DNA of 64,000 bases from Ferrimonas balearica (GTDB lineage Bacteria; Pseudomonadota; Gammaproteobacteria; Enterobacterales; Shewanellaceae). The stretch's first letter is position 1, and the number at the start of each line of letters is the position of its first letter. The notes under the pieces are model-generated. The model searched no databases, was not told where the DNA came from, and saw only the letters and a program-made list of their open reading frames with translations. Both the position numbers and the translations under genes were made by a program. Of the stretch, positions 26,326 through 35,534 are shown in pieces. The stretch covers positions 124,001 through 188,000 of the forward strand of contig NZ_JAHVHV010000002.1 of NCBI RefSeq assembly GCF_019802085.1. The letters run 5' to 3'.

Positions 26326-27142
26326 TTTACTGCAAGCCGCCACTTCATTTTCTCATGTACAGCTCATAATGCTGGTGTCTTCCAGTTTATGGGCGCAGCC
26401 CTTCGACGCCTTTCCCGAATGGGACAATGAAAGTCGCTATAAGCGCGGTACTGTCGTCCAGCACCTATCGCACCTTTGGGTTGCCCGTTTGCCAAACGCA
26501 GGCCGACCACCGCATGAATACCCGTTATGGGCGCGAGCAAAGTTGGTCGACTTGCCTGAATGGCATGAGCACCGCTGGTATCCAGTCGGGGTAACCGTCA
26601 TCCATAAAGGTATCCCTTACCTGGCTCGGCAGGCCAATCGGTCTCGTCCTAATCATGCTGACGGTTCTAATAGGTGGATTCCCTTTGACCACCCCGCGCT
26701 GGGGTACGACTTGCCGGTCACCGACGAGGCTCAGGCCCAAGCCACATTGCTGGGTGTGGACAGCAATGACAATGGGGTACGTGATGATTACGAAGTCAGA
26801 GTCGTCATGCGATTTGCTGGACGTACCCGCGAAGTGGCTTTGGGTGTTGCGGACTCGTTTCATAAAGTGTTGCTTGCCGATGCTGCGACGGCATCGCAGT
26901 GGCCGCAATCCGAATCCTACATTCTGATGGGCTCCTTGATTGACTTGATGGACTGCCAGGTAGAGTTACGGCAGGAAGAACCGGAGTTTTCGGGGTTGTT
27001 TCACATCTATTTCAACACCCCTGAGCGAATTCGTGTAGACCGGCAAAATCAAGAGGTATTAGGCGAGCGAATCGGCTGGGATACGCAGTTTCCTGTGAGT
27101 GACTCCCCTTGTGAGTCAGCGATGCAAGCTGTTCAGCAATAG
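26318..27142 (+). CDS. Secreted protein B, mosaic paralogue of protein A
   Basis: 274 residues, start preceded by GAGG. Its signal peptide (ending SSSLWAQ) differs from that of protein A, but the ~110 residues from QPFDAFPEWDNE to RDDYEV are almost identical, even at the DNA level. After the DSNDNG loop the tail diverges strongly while keeping the two Cys (MDCQVEL, DSPCES). This pattern suggests recent duplication or gene conversion of the binding part with diversified tails. It is followed after 10 bases by the hydrolase-KTSC gene. Confidence 0.8.
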   Translation: MINLLQAATSFSHVQLIMLVSSSLWAQPFDAFPEWDNESRYKRGTVVQHLSHLWVARLPNAGRPPHEYPLWARAKLVDLPEWHEHRWYPVGVTVIHKGIPYLARQANRSRPNHADGSNRWIPFDHPALGYDLPVTDEAQAQATLLGVDSNDNGVRDDYEVRVVMRFAGRTREVALGVADSFHKVLLADAATASQWPQSESYILMGSLIDLMDCQVELRQEEPEFSGLFHIYFNTPERIRVDRQNQEVLGERIGWDTQFPVSDSPCESAMQAVQQ

Positions 27143-27152
27143 GAGAAAAATC

Positions 27153-28229
27153 ATGAAATTGGTATCTGTCTTCTTATTCCTGTTGGTTTGGATGGGACCG
27201 GGTTATGCAAAGAGCTCTTGTGGTGAAGAAGTGGACTCCCTTCAGCTTATTTACATCAATGGCATGTTCACGGACCTAAGCGGTTTTTGGAGCAATGCTA
27301 ACGATTTGGATCAACTTCAAAATCAGAAAGTATCGCTATACATTCCCAAGAAGAACTTGGTCATGGGTTACCAGAATCGAGATGAAGGCACCGTTGAACA
27401 ATTGATTCAGGTATTTCTTCAGAAGTTGGATAGTGCTGGAGAGATGTCATGGGAGGAATTGTTTTGGCGTTTCATCAATGGTGAAGGTATTGGAAGCTTT
27501 GAAGCCACGCCTTTTTTCCATTTATGGTCAGAAGCAGTCTCAGAGTATTACCAGTTAGGTACGGATGAAGACTATGCAGGAATGGCTAATGCGCTGTCTT
27601 CACACCTGAGGGGGTGTGCTCGCACGATTTTGGTTAGCCACTCTCAAGGAAACTTCTATGGAGACGGCCTTTTCTCCGAAATGGCAGAAGGGTTCGTGTT
27701 CGACGCTGACTGGCCTTTGGCGGACTACCCCATGTTAGGGCAAATGGCGATAGCGACACCGTCCTACCGCGTGGGTGGTCATCGTGGGGGTGATTACGCA
27801 GACCTACTTGGCAACGTGACTAACGATACGGACCTGGTGATGGCCGGGGTACGTGCCACCGTGGGAGCGCTTCCGGCAACCTTTAGCGCAGAGTTCAACA
27901 TCCATGATTGGACTGGTCATGGATTCTACGACTCCTATGTCGGACAGCCTGGGCAGTCCGAAGCTATTGCCAATCGCATTGTTGGTATTGCCTATAGCAT
28001 GGTCCCTTGGCCGATGCATGATCAACATGCAGTAACCTCCTCAGCAATGGACAGTTTTGGGTACTCCAAGATCAACCGCATGCTGGATATTGAGTTTGTC
28101 AGTGGTGGGATCTACCGATACTACGATGTGCCTCATAGCATTGTGTCGGGTTTGCATGAGGCGGAATCCAAGGGGCGTTACTTCCATCAAGCGATCCGGG
28201 ATGTGTTCGAGTACGAACGCTTGAATTAG
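27153..28229 (+). CDS. Secreted SHSQG hydrolase fused to a KTSC domain
   Basis: 358 residues, start preceded by AGGAG. Signal peptide MKLVSVFLFLLVWMGPGYA. The central part has LIYINGMFTD near residue 33 and the nucleophile-like elbow ILVSHSQGNFYGDGLF, as in alpha/beta hydrolases; His in NIHDWTGHGFYDS could be the base. Residues ~290-358 match the KTSC domain: SSAMDSFGYSKINRMLDIEF, GGIYRYYDVPHSIVSGLHEA and GRYFHQAIRDVFEYERL. KTSC is short and of unknown function; fusion to a lipase-like domain is my reading. Co-directional with both chitin-binding-like genes; low G+C. Confidence 0.78.
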   Translation: MKLVSVFLFLLVWMGPGYAKSSCGEEVDSLQLIYINGMFTDLSGFWSNANDLDQLQNQKVSLYIPKKNLVMGYQNRDEGTVEQLIQVFLQKLDSAGEMSWEELFWRFINGEGIGSFEATPFFHLWSEAVSEYYQLGTDEDYAGMANALSSHLRGCARTILVSHSQGNFYGDGLFSEMAEGFVFDADWPLADYPMLGQMAIATPSYRVGGHRGGDYADLLGNVTNDTDLVMAGVRATVGALPATFSAEFNIHDWTGHGFYDSYVGQPGQSEAIANRIVGIAYSMVPWPMHDQHAVTSSAMDSFGYSKINRMLDIEFVSGGIYRYYDVPHSIVSGLHEAESKGRYFHQAIRDVFEYERLN

Positions 28230-28268
28230 ACCTTCGAGTGATAACGGAAGTTAAGGGCTACCCGTTAC

Positions 28269-28790
28269 CTACTCCCCAACCGCGAACTCATACCGGTGCA
28301 GCCCCACGGAGGCTTCCAGCAGCAACCCACCGCGCAATTGGCTGAACACCGCCACCTCGGGGTTGTAGCCGGGGTTGGTGGCGCCGCCGGCGGTGATCAG
28401 CGCCGCGTGGGCCTGGCCGGCGAACTCGTTGCTGGCCTGACCCATCGCCTCGAAGGCGGCGTCGGTTTTGAAAAACACTATCTGCCGGTAGCGCTGGCCG
28501 CCGACGTTGGCCCCGGCGCTGAACTGCCACATCCGCGCCACGCCCACCGGCGCGTTGTCGCGGTAGACGGTGCCCAGTGCGTAGCCGCCGCCAAAGCCCA
28601 TGCCCGCCCGCCAGGCGCTGGGGAACACCACCACGATTTTGGCCTCGTCGAAAAACCGGGTCAGTCGGTCGTCGGCCTGAAAGGCGCTGAGGGCGGCCCG
28701 GCTGTCGGTCAGGGCGGTGTCGCTGGGGGTCGGGCTTAAGCTGCAGCCGGTCAGGGCCAGCAGCAGAAGCAGGGGGATCAGAGTCTGCAT
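28269..28790 (-). CDS. SYLF/YSC84-domain lipoprotein
   Basis: 173 residues. Lipobox LALTGC at residues ~11-16. The SYLF lipid-binding domain shows IVVVFPSAWRAGMGFGGGYALGTVY, AGANVGGQRYRQIVFFKTDAAFEAM and the C-terminal GGLLLEASVGLHRYEF. Such proteins bind phosphoinositide-like or membrane lipids; bacterial role unclear. Its start overlaps the end of the upstream barrel-protein gene by 13 bases, so they are cotranscribed. Confidence 0.88.
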   Translation of the reverse strand: MQTLIPLLLLLALTGCSLSPTPSDTALTDSRAALSAFQADDRLTRFFDEAKIVVVFPSAWRAGMGFGGGYALGTVYRDNAPVGVARMWQFSAGANVGGQRYRQIVFFKTDAAFEAMGQASNEFAGQAHAALITAGGATNPGYNPEVAVFSQLRGGLLLEASVGLHRYEFAVGE

Positions 28791-30193
28791 TCCAGGTGTC
28801 CTGTCAGTACGTCGGAGCCGCCGGAGACGTTGCCGAGGATGTCGGAGTTGGCGAAGATCCCGGAGCGGTGGACGATGGTGAGGCCGATGTAGCAGTCCTT
28901 GCTGCCGAGGTTGCCCAGCAGCAGATTGGTGGGGAAGTCGACGGTGGCTTCGAGGTAGTTGAGGAAGTGGGCGGTCTCACGGCCGCGCTCGGCCTGCTTG
29001 ACCTGCTCGATGATGGGCACCTGATCAGCGTAGGAGAAGCCAAAGCCGAAGCCGTAGCGGAACCACTCCTGCTCGCTCCAGGGGCTGTAGCCGGTGCCCA
29101 TCAGCATCACGTAGGCCACGTACTCGAAAAAGTCGTCCTGGTAGTCGTTCTCCAGCCGTCGGTTCAGTGAGAAGCGGCCCCAGGCGTCCAGCGTCTCGCC
29201 GTCGTTGAGCAGCCGCCCCACCGTCAGCCCCACCAGGTAGGTTTCCACGTCCTCGCTTTCACGCACGTAGCCCCGGTGCACCTTGTGGAAGGTCTCCTCG
29301 GCGGTGTAGCCGCCGTTGATGCGCAGGCTCCACTCGCCGCTGCGCTGCTCCCCCACCTGGCTCTGCTGCAGATCGCCGAAGTAGTAGGTGGCCCCCACCA
29401 GGCCGGTAACCAGCTGGTCCCGCTCCACCATGGGGCTGGCCTTGGCCTTGTCCGGCACCGTCTCCCAGGCCAGGTTGGCGTAGAGGTGCCAGCCGGCGCT
29501 GAGCTGGTAGCTGGTGTTCACCCCTACGCGCCAGAAGTGGTCACCGCCGTTGACGGCGTACTCCGGGAAGGTGGGGGGCGGCGGCTCGATGGGGGGCAGG
29601 GGGATCTCGCTGGGCACCGAGTAGTAGTAATCCAGCAGGTCTTCGGTCTGGTAGAGGTAGCTGACATAGGGGGTGATGCGCCAGCGGGCGGGGCTGAAGG
29701 TGTTGAGGTAGGTCACCTCCATCTCGCCCCCCTGGTGGCGGCCGAGCAAGTCCCACAGGGCGCCGAGGCGCAGGTGGCCGTAGTCGGATTTCAAGGTGGC
29801 CTCCAGGCCGCCGTCCACCGTCTGGCGACGGGGCTCCAGGCCGATAAAGGCGGGATCGGCGTCCGGCTCCAGGCGGTCGAAGCGGTAGCGGCCAATCAGG
29901 TCCAGTTTGAGCCAGTCGTTGCGCACCAGGTGCACCCCGGCGGAGGTGCCGTGGGCGAAGAGGTATTTCCCTTCGTAGAGGTAGAGGGGGATGAGATCGG
30001 TGCCGTTGTCGTTGTTGATGCTGGAGACGTTGTCGATCCCCTGGTAGGGGGACTCGCCAAAGCGCAGGCCGAAGCCCAGGCCGACGGTGCCGGGGGGCGC
30101 GTCCGCCATGGGGGTTTCCGTCACCAGGGAGGCGGCCATCAGGGCCGGCGTCACCAGCGTCAGCCCCAGCGCTGCCCATCGCATCCTGCCCAT
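28778..30193 (-). CDS. MipA/OmpV-like outer-membrane barrel protein
   Basis: 471 residues. Signal peptide (LGLTLVTPALMAAS), then alternating amphipathic strands typical of an outer-membrane beta-barrel: VGLGFGLRFGESPYQGIDN, YGHLRLGALWDLLGRHQGG, RITPYVSYLYQTEDLLDYYY. The N-terminal 250 residues look like MipA/OmpV (MltA-interacting); the rest adds a second barrel-like region ending near LTGHLECRL. Start is either ATG 30193 or 30184. Cotranscribed with the SYLF lipoprotein. Confidence 0.75.
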   Translation of the reverse strand: MGRMRWAALGLTLVTPALMAASLVTETPMADAPPGTVGLGFGLRFGESPYQGIDNVSSINNDNGTDLIPLYLYEGKYLFAHGTSAGVHLVRNDWLKLDLIGRYRFDRLEPDADPAFIGLEPRRQTVDGGLEATLKSDYGHLRLGALWDLLGRHQGGEMEVTYLNTFSPARWRITPYVSYLYQTEDLLDYYYSVPSEIPLPPIEPPPPTFPEYAVNGGDHFWRVGVNTSYQLSAGWHLYANLAWETVPDKAKASPMVERDQLVTGLVGATYYFGDLQQSQVGEQRSGEWSLRINGGYTAEETFHKVHRGYVRESEDVETYLVGLTVGRLLNDGETLDAWGRFSLNRRLENDYQDDFFEYVAYVMLMGTGYSPWSEQEWFRYGFGFGFSYADQVPIIEQVKQAERGRETAHFLNYLEATVDFPTNLLLGNLGSKDCYIGLTIVHRSGIFANSDILGNVSGGSDVLTGHLECRL

Positions 30194-30256
30194 ATTGGCC
30201 CCAAAAAAGTCGGTATCTGGCTGTAATTATGGACAGAATTGCAAAGGTTGCCGGAC

Positions 30257-30282
30257 AAAAAACGGGGCCCGAAGGCCCCGCG
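30257..30282 (-). terminator. Intrinsic terminator after the secreted serine hydrolase gene
   Basis: On the minus strand CGGGGCC-TTCG-GGCCCCG followed by T6. Confidence 0.88.
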
Positions 30283-30312
30283 GTGTGTCGCCCGACACAG
30301 CCGAACTGGGGG

Positions 30313-32829
30313 TTACTGGCAGTAGGGCCGGATCCGGTTGGACTCGGCGGCCGCCATGGACCACAGGTAGGTGTCGTTGTCGCTGAACACGTAGTAGGCG
30401 GTGCCGTTGGGCAGCAGGAGTACGGAGATCCCGCCGTAACCGGACATGAAGGGCACCCAGGTGTCGCTGCTGCAGCCGACTTTGGCCTTCACCTCATGGG
30501 CCCAGAAGCCGTTGTTGTACTTGTAGTCCGTCAGGGGGTCCAGGCCGCGGTCGCTGCCGTCGCGCTGCATCGCCGCTTCGAACAGGGCGCTGTCGAACAT
30601 CGCCTGGCCGCCGATCGTCCCGTCGTCGTCCGCCAGGAACTTGGCCAGCTTGGCCACGTCGTCCTGCAGGAAGGTCAGCCCCCAGCCGGCGAAGGGCTGG
30701 GCCTTGGCGTCGTAGGTACGACGGCTGACCTTGGCCGCCGGCGACAGCCCCAGGGGGGCGTAGAGGTCCTGCACCACCAGATCATCAAACAGGTCGGCGC
30801 TGCTGCCCTGCTGCTGCTTGAGGTAGGCGTCCATGGCGGTGCCCAGGATGTAGGTGTCCGAGGTGTGGTACACCCACCGGGTGCCGGGCTGGGCCTTGCG
30901 GCTGTACTCGGTGCAGCTGTAGGCGATCTTGGAGGCGTGGTCCTCCGGCAGGAAGAGGTCGTTGGTGTGGCTGGCCCCTTCGTCGCTCATGTAGCCGGAG
31001 AGGTTGTAGTTGCCGGTGCCCATGTCCAGGTTGTCCTCGAGCCGCACGTCGCCCCAGTTGCCGTCGGCGGCGCAGTCGCTGACGTAGTCGGCGATGGGCT
31101 CATCCTTCACCCCGCTGTAGAGCTTCTCCAGGCGCATCAGGGCGGCGCCGGCGAACACCGTCTTGGCGGTGGAGTAGGAGGGCACCGTGATGCGGTGGCA
31201 GTAGGGGTGCGGCCCCTGGCGGGTCTGGCAGCCGCCGACGTAGTTGACGCCGTCGATGACGAAGCCGAACAGGGTCATGTAGGCCGGATCCGTCTCCGCT
31301 GCCGAGCCGAACTGGCTGGGATCGGCGCCGGGGTGGTCGGTGGCCAGGGCGCTGATGGGCTTGGTGGGCAGGCGGCCGGCCTCCTCGGCCTGGTGATCGG
31401 CCTTTAGCGTGCTGGCACCGGCCACGGCCTGGGGGGTGTAGCTGGCGTCCAGCAGGCCCCACATGTCGAACTGGAAGTAGAGGCAGGTTTCCGAGGCGAT
31501 CTGGTAGCTCACCTTGGAGACGCTGCCGTCGTCCTTGAACAGGAAGCTCATCAGGCCGTTGTGCTGACAGTTGGCGTTTTTCTGGTGCAGGGTGAAGGGC
31601 AGCACGGCGCGGCTGTAGCCGTTGTCGCCGTTCTCATCCCACACCCGGCCCGGCTCCAGGATGTACTCCCACTCCGGGTGACTGGCGGGAATGTTGCCCC
31701 GCTGGGTGGGCACCAGGTGGCTGCCGGTCTGGACAAACTCGAAGTCGAACTCCGGCAGGTGTTTGCGGGTGGTGTCGCCATTGCCGGTGTAGCGGAAGCT
31801 GTCCTTGTGCTCGTCAAAGCTGCCGCCGCTGGCCTCGCCGAACAGCTCCAGCCGTCCCTCGAACTGGTTGCTGGGGTGGGCGGCCTCGGCGGGCAGGGCG
31901 TAGCCGTCGGTGGCCACCAAAGCGGCGCTGCCACCGGTGAGGGTGGCGTAGCTCAGCAGGCTGCGACTGACCGCGCCGCTGCCAGAGAGGGGGTCGAAAT
32001 CGTCCACCACGGAGCCGGGCTCGACGCCGGTGCCGGAGAGGGTCAGGGTCAGCGGGCTGTTGGCGTCATTGGAGGGGATGCTCAGGCTGGCGCTCTGGTA
32101 GCCGGTGGCGTTGGGGCTGAACTGGGCGGTCACGGCGCAGTCGGCCCCGGGGGCCAGGGTCTGGCCGGAGCAGGCGTCGCTGGCCAGGGCAAAGGGCGAG
32201 GCCAGGGCGGAGAGCGTGCCGAGATTCAGATCCGCGGTGCCGGCGTTACTCAGGGAGAGGGCGCTCTGGGCGCTGTCGCCGAGATCGACGCTTCCCAGGT
32301 GAGTGGCGCCGCTGACGCTCAGCTGCGGTTTGGGGGTGACGCCGCCGGCGGTGCCGGTAACGGTGACGTTGTCGCCCCAGCAGTAGTCCCCCAGCAGGTT
32401 GCCGGTGCTGCGAAAGCGCAGGCGCAGATCGGCGTTGTCCTCCGCCTCGGTGGGGCTGGCGCTGGCGTTGTGGAAGGTGGCGTCGTCCTGGCCGTCCACC
32501 AGGTGCACCAGGGTGGTCCAGTTGCTGCCGCCGTCGGTGGAGAACTCGGCGTAGCAGTTGTCGCCGCTCTCCAGGCCGGTGGCCGCCAGGTGCATGGTGA
32601 TGGTGACGGCCGAGTGGCCGCTGGCGTCCACGCTGGTGGTGGCCGAGGCGGTCTGTTTCAGGCGCAGGGCGTAGTTGCCGATGGCCTGGGTGCCGCTGGT
32701 CTGGGCGTTGCCCACCAGGGTCCAGCCGTTGGCGTCGTGGTCTTCGAAATCGTCGCTAAAGAGGGTGGCGGCCTGGGTGGCGCAGCTGAAGCTGGCGGTT
32801 AACAGGGCCACGGAGATCAGTCCTTTCAT
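30313..32829 (-). CDS. Secreted multidomain serine hydrolase (beta-lactamase-like)
   Basis: 838 residues from the ATG at 32827-32829 (GGAG six bases upstream). Signal peptide MKGLISVALLTASFSCATQA. Domains: a ~140-residue galactose-binding-like region (LFSDDFEDHDANGWTLVG...), an Ig-like choice-of-anchor D repeat (LSVSGATHLGSVDLGDSAQS to LTLTLSGTG), then a large C-terminal serine hydrolase of the beta-lactamase/DD-peptidase fold. SxxK is seen in PSYSTAKTVFAG and Y-x-S in WVYHTSDTYILG. Substrate is probably an extracellular ester or amide, not an antibiotic. Monocistronic. Confidence 0.82.
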   Translation of the reverse strand: MKGLISVALLTASFSCATQAATLFSDDFEDHDANGWTLVGNAQTSGTQAIGNYALRLKQTASATTSVDASGHSAVTITMHLAATGLESGDNCYAEFSTDGGSNWTTLVHLVDGQDDATFHNASASPTEAEDNADLRLRFRSTGNLLGDYCWGDNVTVTGTAGGVTPKPQLSVSGATHLGSVDLGDSAQSALSLSNAGTADLNLGTLSALASPFALASDACSGQTLAPGADCAVTAQFSPNATGYQSASLSIPSNDANSPLTLTLSGTGVEPGSVVDDFDPLSGSGAVSRSLLSYATLTGGSAALVATDGYALPAEAAHPSNQFEGRLELFGEASGGSFDEHKDSFRYTGNGDTTRKHLPEFDFEFVQTGSHLVPTQRGNIPASHPEWEYILEPGRVWDENGDNGYSRAVLPFTLHQKNANCQHNGLMSFLFKDDGSVSKVSYQIASETCLYFQFDMWGLLDASYTPQAVAGASTLKADHQAEEAGRLPTKPISALATDHPGADPSQFGSAAETDPAYMTLFGFVIDGVNYVGGCQTRQGPHPYCHRITVPSYSTAKTVFAGAALMRLEKLYSGVKDEPIADYVSDCAADGNWGDVRLEDNLDMGTGNYNLSGYMSDEGASHTNDLFLPEDHASKIAYSCTEYSRKAQPGTRWVYHTSDTYILGTAMDAYLKQQQGSSADLFDDLVVQDLYAPLGLSPAAKVSRRTYDAKAQPFAGWGLTFLQDDVAKLAKFLADDDGTIGGQAMFDSALFEAAMQRDGSDRGLDPLTDYKYNNGFWAHEVKAKVGCSSDTWVPFMSGYGGISVLLLPNGTAYYVFSDNDTYLWSMAAAESNRIRPYCQ

Positions 32830-33012
32830 GGTGTGCTCCATCATGGAATGTTGTCCAGGTGAACCCAGACCCACTCCTTGTGGGGCCCCATCTCCCGAAC
32901 CTCCCTGTCCGGACCGCGGTGTCGAATGAAATCGGTTCACCTGCCCACCCTAGGTCAGCCAACTGGTTGGGCGTAGCACCAGTTGGCCTGCCCGGATGGG
33001 GCCAGATGGGCG

Positions 33013-33366
33013 TCAGAGGTAGGGGATCAGCGCCGGGGTCAGCACCAGGGCCGACAGGGCGGCGGTGATCATCGCCGGGATGCCGTTGCGCCAGCTGTCG
33101 AAGCGCAGATGGCAGAACAGGGCGCCAAGGGAGGTGAGCAGCAATGCGGCGATGCCGGCCACGCCCAGGGGGCGGTCGGGAAACCAGACGGCGAGGGCGC
33201 CGAACACCTCGATGGCGCCGACCACGGCCATCAGGCCACGGTTGAGGCCGTAGAGGTGGAAGAACTCGAGCTGGGCGGCGAAGACGGTCTTTTGCCAGCC
33301 GGTGAGCTTGATGGAGCCAGCCAGGGCAAAGAACAGGGAGAGCAGGGCTGTGACGGTGAGGATCAT
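33013..33366 (-). CDS. DoxX-family membrane protein
   Basis: 117 residues, four membrane helices, GGAGG upstream. FALAGSIKLTG near the N-terminus and GAIEVFGALAVWF with LGVAGIAALLLTSLGALFCH are typical for DoxX-like proteins. Function poorly defined. Divergent from a LysR regulator whose probable operator lies between them, so it is the regulator's likely target. Confidence 0.85.
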   Translation of the reverse strand: MILTVTALLSLFFALAGSIKLTGWQKTVFAAQLEFFHLYGLNRGLMAVVGAIEVFGALAVWFPDRPLGVAGIAALLLTSLGALFCHLRFDSWRNGIPAMITAALSALVLTPALIPYL

Positions 33367-33416
33367 AAGGCCTCCGGGCGATTAGGGATTGGCCTGAAGC
33401 CTACCCCTGGGCCATC

Positions 33417-33441
33417 ATGAGCAGAAGTGATGTTGGCTCAT
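33417..33441. promoter_or_regulatory. Candidate LysR operator (doxX-lysR gap)
   Basis: ATGAGC-N13-GCTCAT inverted repeat just ahead of the lysR start codon, with the expected size for a LysR recognition site. Based on symmetry and position only. Confidence 0.45.
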
Positions 33442-33448
33442 TAGCAAT

Positions 33449-34387
33449 ATGCAGCAAATTGATAATTTGTTGGGGCTGGACCTCAACCTGTTGAAAACCC
33501 TTACGATACTTCTGGAGGAGCGCCACGTGGGGCGCGCCGCCAAGCGGCTGCACCTGAGCCAGTCGGCGGTCAGTCATGCCCTGGGCCGGCTGCGACTGGC
33601 CCTGGACGATCCCCTGTTTGTGCGCACCGCCCAGGGGCTGGAGCCCACCCCCCGGGCGCTGGCGATGGCGGCCGGGCTGGGCCGGGTGGTGGGGGAGCTC
33701 GACGCGCTGATCACCCCCGCCCGGTTTGACCCGGCTCAGCTGAGCGGCGACGTCACCCTGCTGACCCACGATTTCCTGCTCAGCGCCTACCTGGCCCCGG
33801 CGCTCAACCAAGTGCAGGCCGAAGCGCCGGGGCTCAATCTGACGGTGGATACCCTGGGGGAGGCGGGGTATGAGCAGCTGGACGATCAGCGGGTGGATCT
33901 CATCATCGCCGGCGCCCTGGCGGCCAAACCGCGCTTCTACCAGCAGCGGCTGAGGGAGGAGGCCCTGGTGTGCCTGCTGGATGCGGGCCATCCGGCCCGG
34001 GAGGCGTGGGGGAGCGAGGCGCTGTTTCGGTTGCCCCAGGTGCGACTGAGTCTGCTCAGCGAGCGGGACGATCCGCTGCGCCAGTACGCCCGGGTGCACC
34101 GGCTGGCGGAGCCGCCTTTGGCGATGCAGGTGGGGAACCTGGGGATGATCCCGCCGCTGCTGGTGGCCAGCGAGAGGGTGGCCCTGGTGCCGGAGTCCTT
34201 CGCCCGCCAGGCGGCCCGTCACTGGCCCCTGGCGGTGTTGCCCGCGCCGCTGCCGCTGCCCGCGTTAACCCTGAAGGCGGTGTGGCACGAGCGTCAGCAG
34301 CAGAGCCCGGCCCATCGCTGGTTGCGCACCACGTTGGCCCAGGCGGTGATCAGCGGCGATCCAGCCGGCGGGCAGGGGGCAGCATGA
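33449..34387 (+). CDS. LysR-family transcriptional regulator
   Basis: 312 residues. Helix-turn-helix LLKTLTILLEERHVGRAAKRL, then HLSQSAVSHALGRLRLALDD; the effector domain follows (FLLSAYLAPALNQVQAEAPG, DLIIAGALAAKPRFYQQRL). The NodD-like start (LDLNLLKTL) fits the subgroup. No clear ribosome site precedes the ATG. Its 3' end overlaps the convergent MFS gene by 38 bases. Confidence 0.9.
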   Translation: MQQIDNLLGLDLNLLKTLTILLEERHVGRAAKRLHLSQSAVSHALGRLRLALDDPLFVRTAQGLEPTPRALAMAAGLGRVVGELDALITPARFDPAQLSGDVTLLTHDFLLSAYLAPALNQVQAEAPGLNLTVDTLGEAGYEQLDDQRVDLIIAGALAAKPRFYQQRLREEALVCLLDAGHPAREAWGSEALFRLPQVRLSLLSERDDPLRQYARVHRLAEPPLAMQVGNLGMIPPLLVASERVALVPESFARQAARHWPLAVLPAPLPLPALTLKAVWHERQQQSPAHRWLRTTLAQAVISGDPAGGQGAA

Positions 34388-35534
34388 CGGCGATGCACAG
34401 CAGCAGTGCCCCCACTGCCAGGTTGATGAGCAGGGTGTAGTTGCCCTCGCCCACCAGCAGCGCCGCGACCATGGGGCCGGAGGCCAGCCCCATCTTGGAG
34501 GCGAAGCCCCCCAGGGCCGCCATCTGGCCGTGGCGGTCGAAGGCGGCGGCCATCCCCAGCAGGTAGGGGATCACAAAGGCCCAGGTCACACCGATCCCCA
34601 CGTTGGCGAGCCAGAACACCCACTCCCGTTCGCTCAGGTGCAGGCCCCAGGTGCCCACCGCGGTCAGGCCGATGGCCAGCAGCAGCGGCCAGGTGCGACC
34701 GAACCGGACGGAGAACAGCACCACCAGGCCGGAGCCCAAGATCCCCACCCAGGCCGCCTGGCCCAGAGTGCGGGAGGTGAACTCGGTGCCCAGCCCCGCG
34801 GCCTCGGCCAGGGGCAGGATGTAGGCGTAGAGCCCCATGTTGGCGCCCTGGAACAGGAACAGCGCCGCCAGGGTCAGGGCCAGGGGGCGTTTCTCGATGC
34901 CGGCCGCCGAGTCCTGCTCGGCATGGGGCCGGGCCACCGGGTAGTCGTCGAGAAAGGGCACCATCGCCAGGGTCACCAGGGTAAAGGCGATAAGGGAGAG
35001 AAAGAGCACCGCGGTGCCGTACTCCGGCACCAGCCGGGGAAGGTACATCACCCCAAGGCCGCCGAGGCCGAACTGCACCAGCAACAGCATGCCGAAAGTC
35101 TTGTCCGGATCGCTGGCCCGGGCGATCACCGCAAAGCCGACCCCCACCAGGGCACCGCCCACCACGCCGTGGACAAAGCGCAGGGCCATCAGCGCCATCG
35201 GGGTGGTCACCAGGATGGAGAGGGCGTCCAGGGCCAGCAGGGTCAGCAGCATGGCGTAGGCGGCGCGGCGCCAGGCCAGGCGTTTGACCACCAGCACAAT
35301 GGCAAAGGCCCCCAGGGCCGCGCCGTAGACGTTGAGCGAACCCACCAGGCCGGCGTCCCGCTTGCTGAAGTCCAGCCCGGTGACCAGGCCGTCCACCAGG
35401 GCCGGCATGATGTTGACGTAGAAGAGGCCGGCGGTGGCCAGAAACGCCAGCAGCACCCGGGCGACAAGGCCATCGGCGGCCGCCTTGGGGCGTCGGTTGG
35501 GCGCGCTGGCCTGGGCGGTGTCCATCTGGGTCAT
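34350..35534 (-). CDS. Major facilitator superfamily transporter
   Basis: 394 residues with about 12 membrane helices; start preceded by AAGGAGC. MFS hallmarks: a first-half block GLDFSKRDAGLVGSLNVYGAALGAF, the loop VVKRLAWRRA, and a matching second-half block LGQAAWVGILGSGLVVLF with RFGRTWPLL. A soluble loop of ~25 residues (ARPHAEQDSAAGIEKRPL) joins the halves. Substrate unknown; likely small-molecule efflux or uptake. Confidence 0.88.
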   Translation of the reverse strand: MTQMDTAQASAPNRRPKAAADGLVARVLLAFLATAGLFYVNIMPALVDGLVTGLDFSKRDAGLVGSLNVYGAALGAFAIVLVVKRLAWRRAAYAMLLTLLALDALSILVTTPMALMALRFVHGVVGGALVGVGFAVIARASDPDKTFGMLLLVQFGLGGLGVMYLPRLVPEYGTAVLFLSLIAFTLVTLAMVPFLDDYPVARPHAEQDSAAGIEKRPLALTLAALFLFQGANMGLYAYILPLAEAAGLGTEFTSRTLGQAAWVGILGSGLVVLFSVRFGRTWPLLLAIGLTAVGTWGLHLSEREWVFWLANVGIGVTWAFVIPYLLGMAAAFDRHGQMAALGGFASKMGLASGPMVAALLVGEGNYTLLINLAVGALLLCIAVMLPPARRLDRR

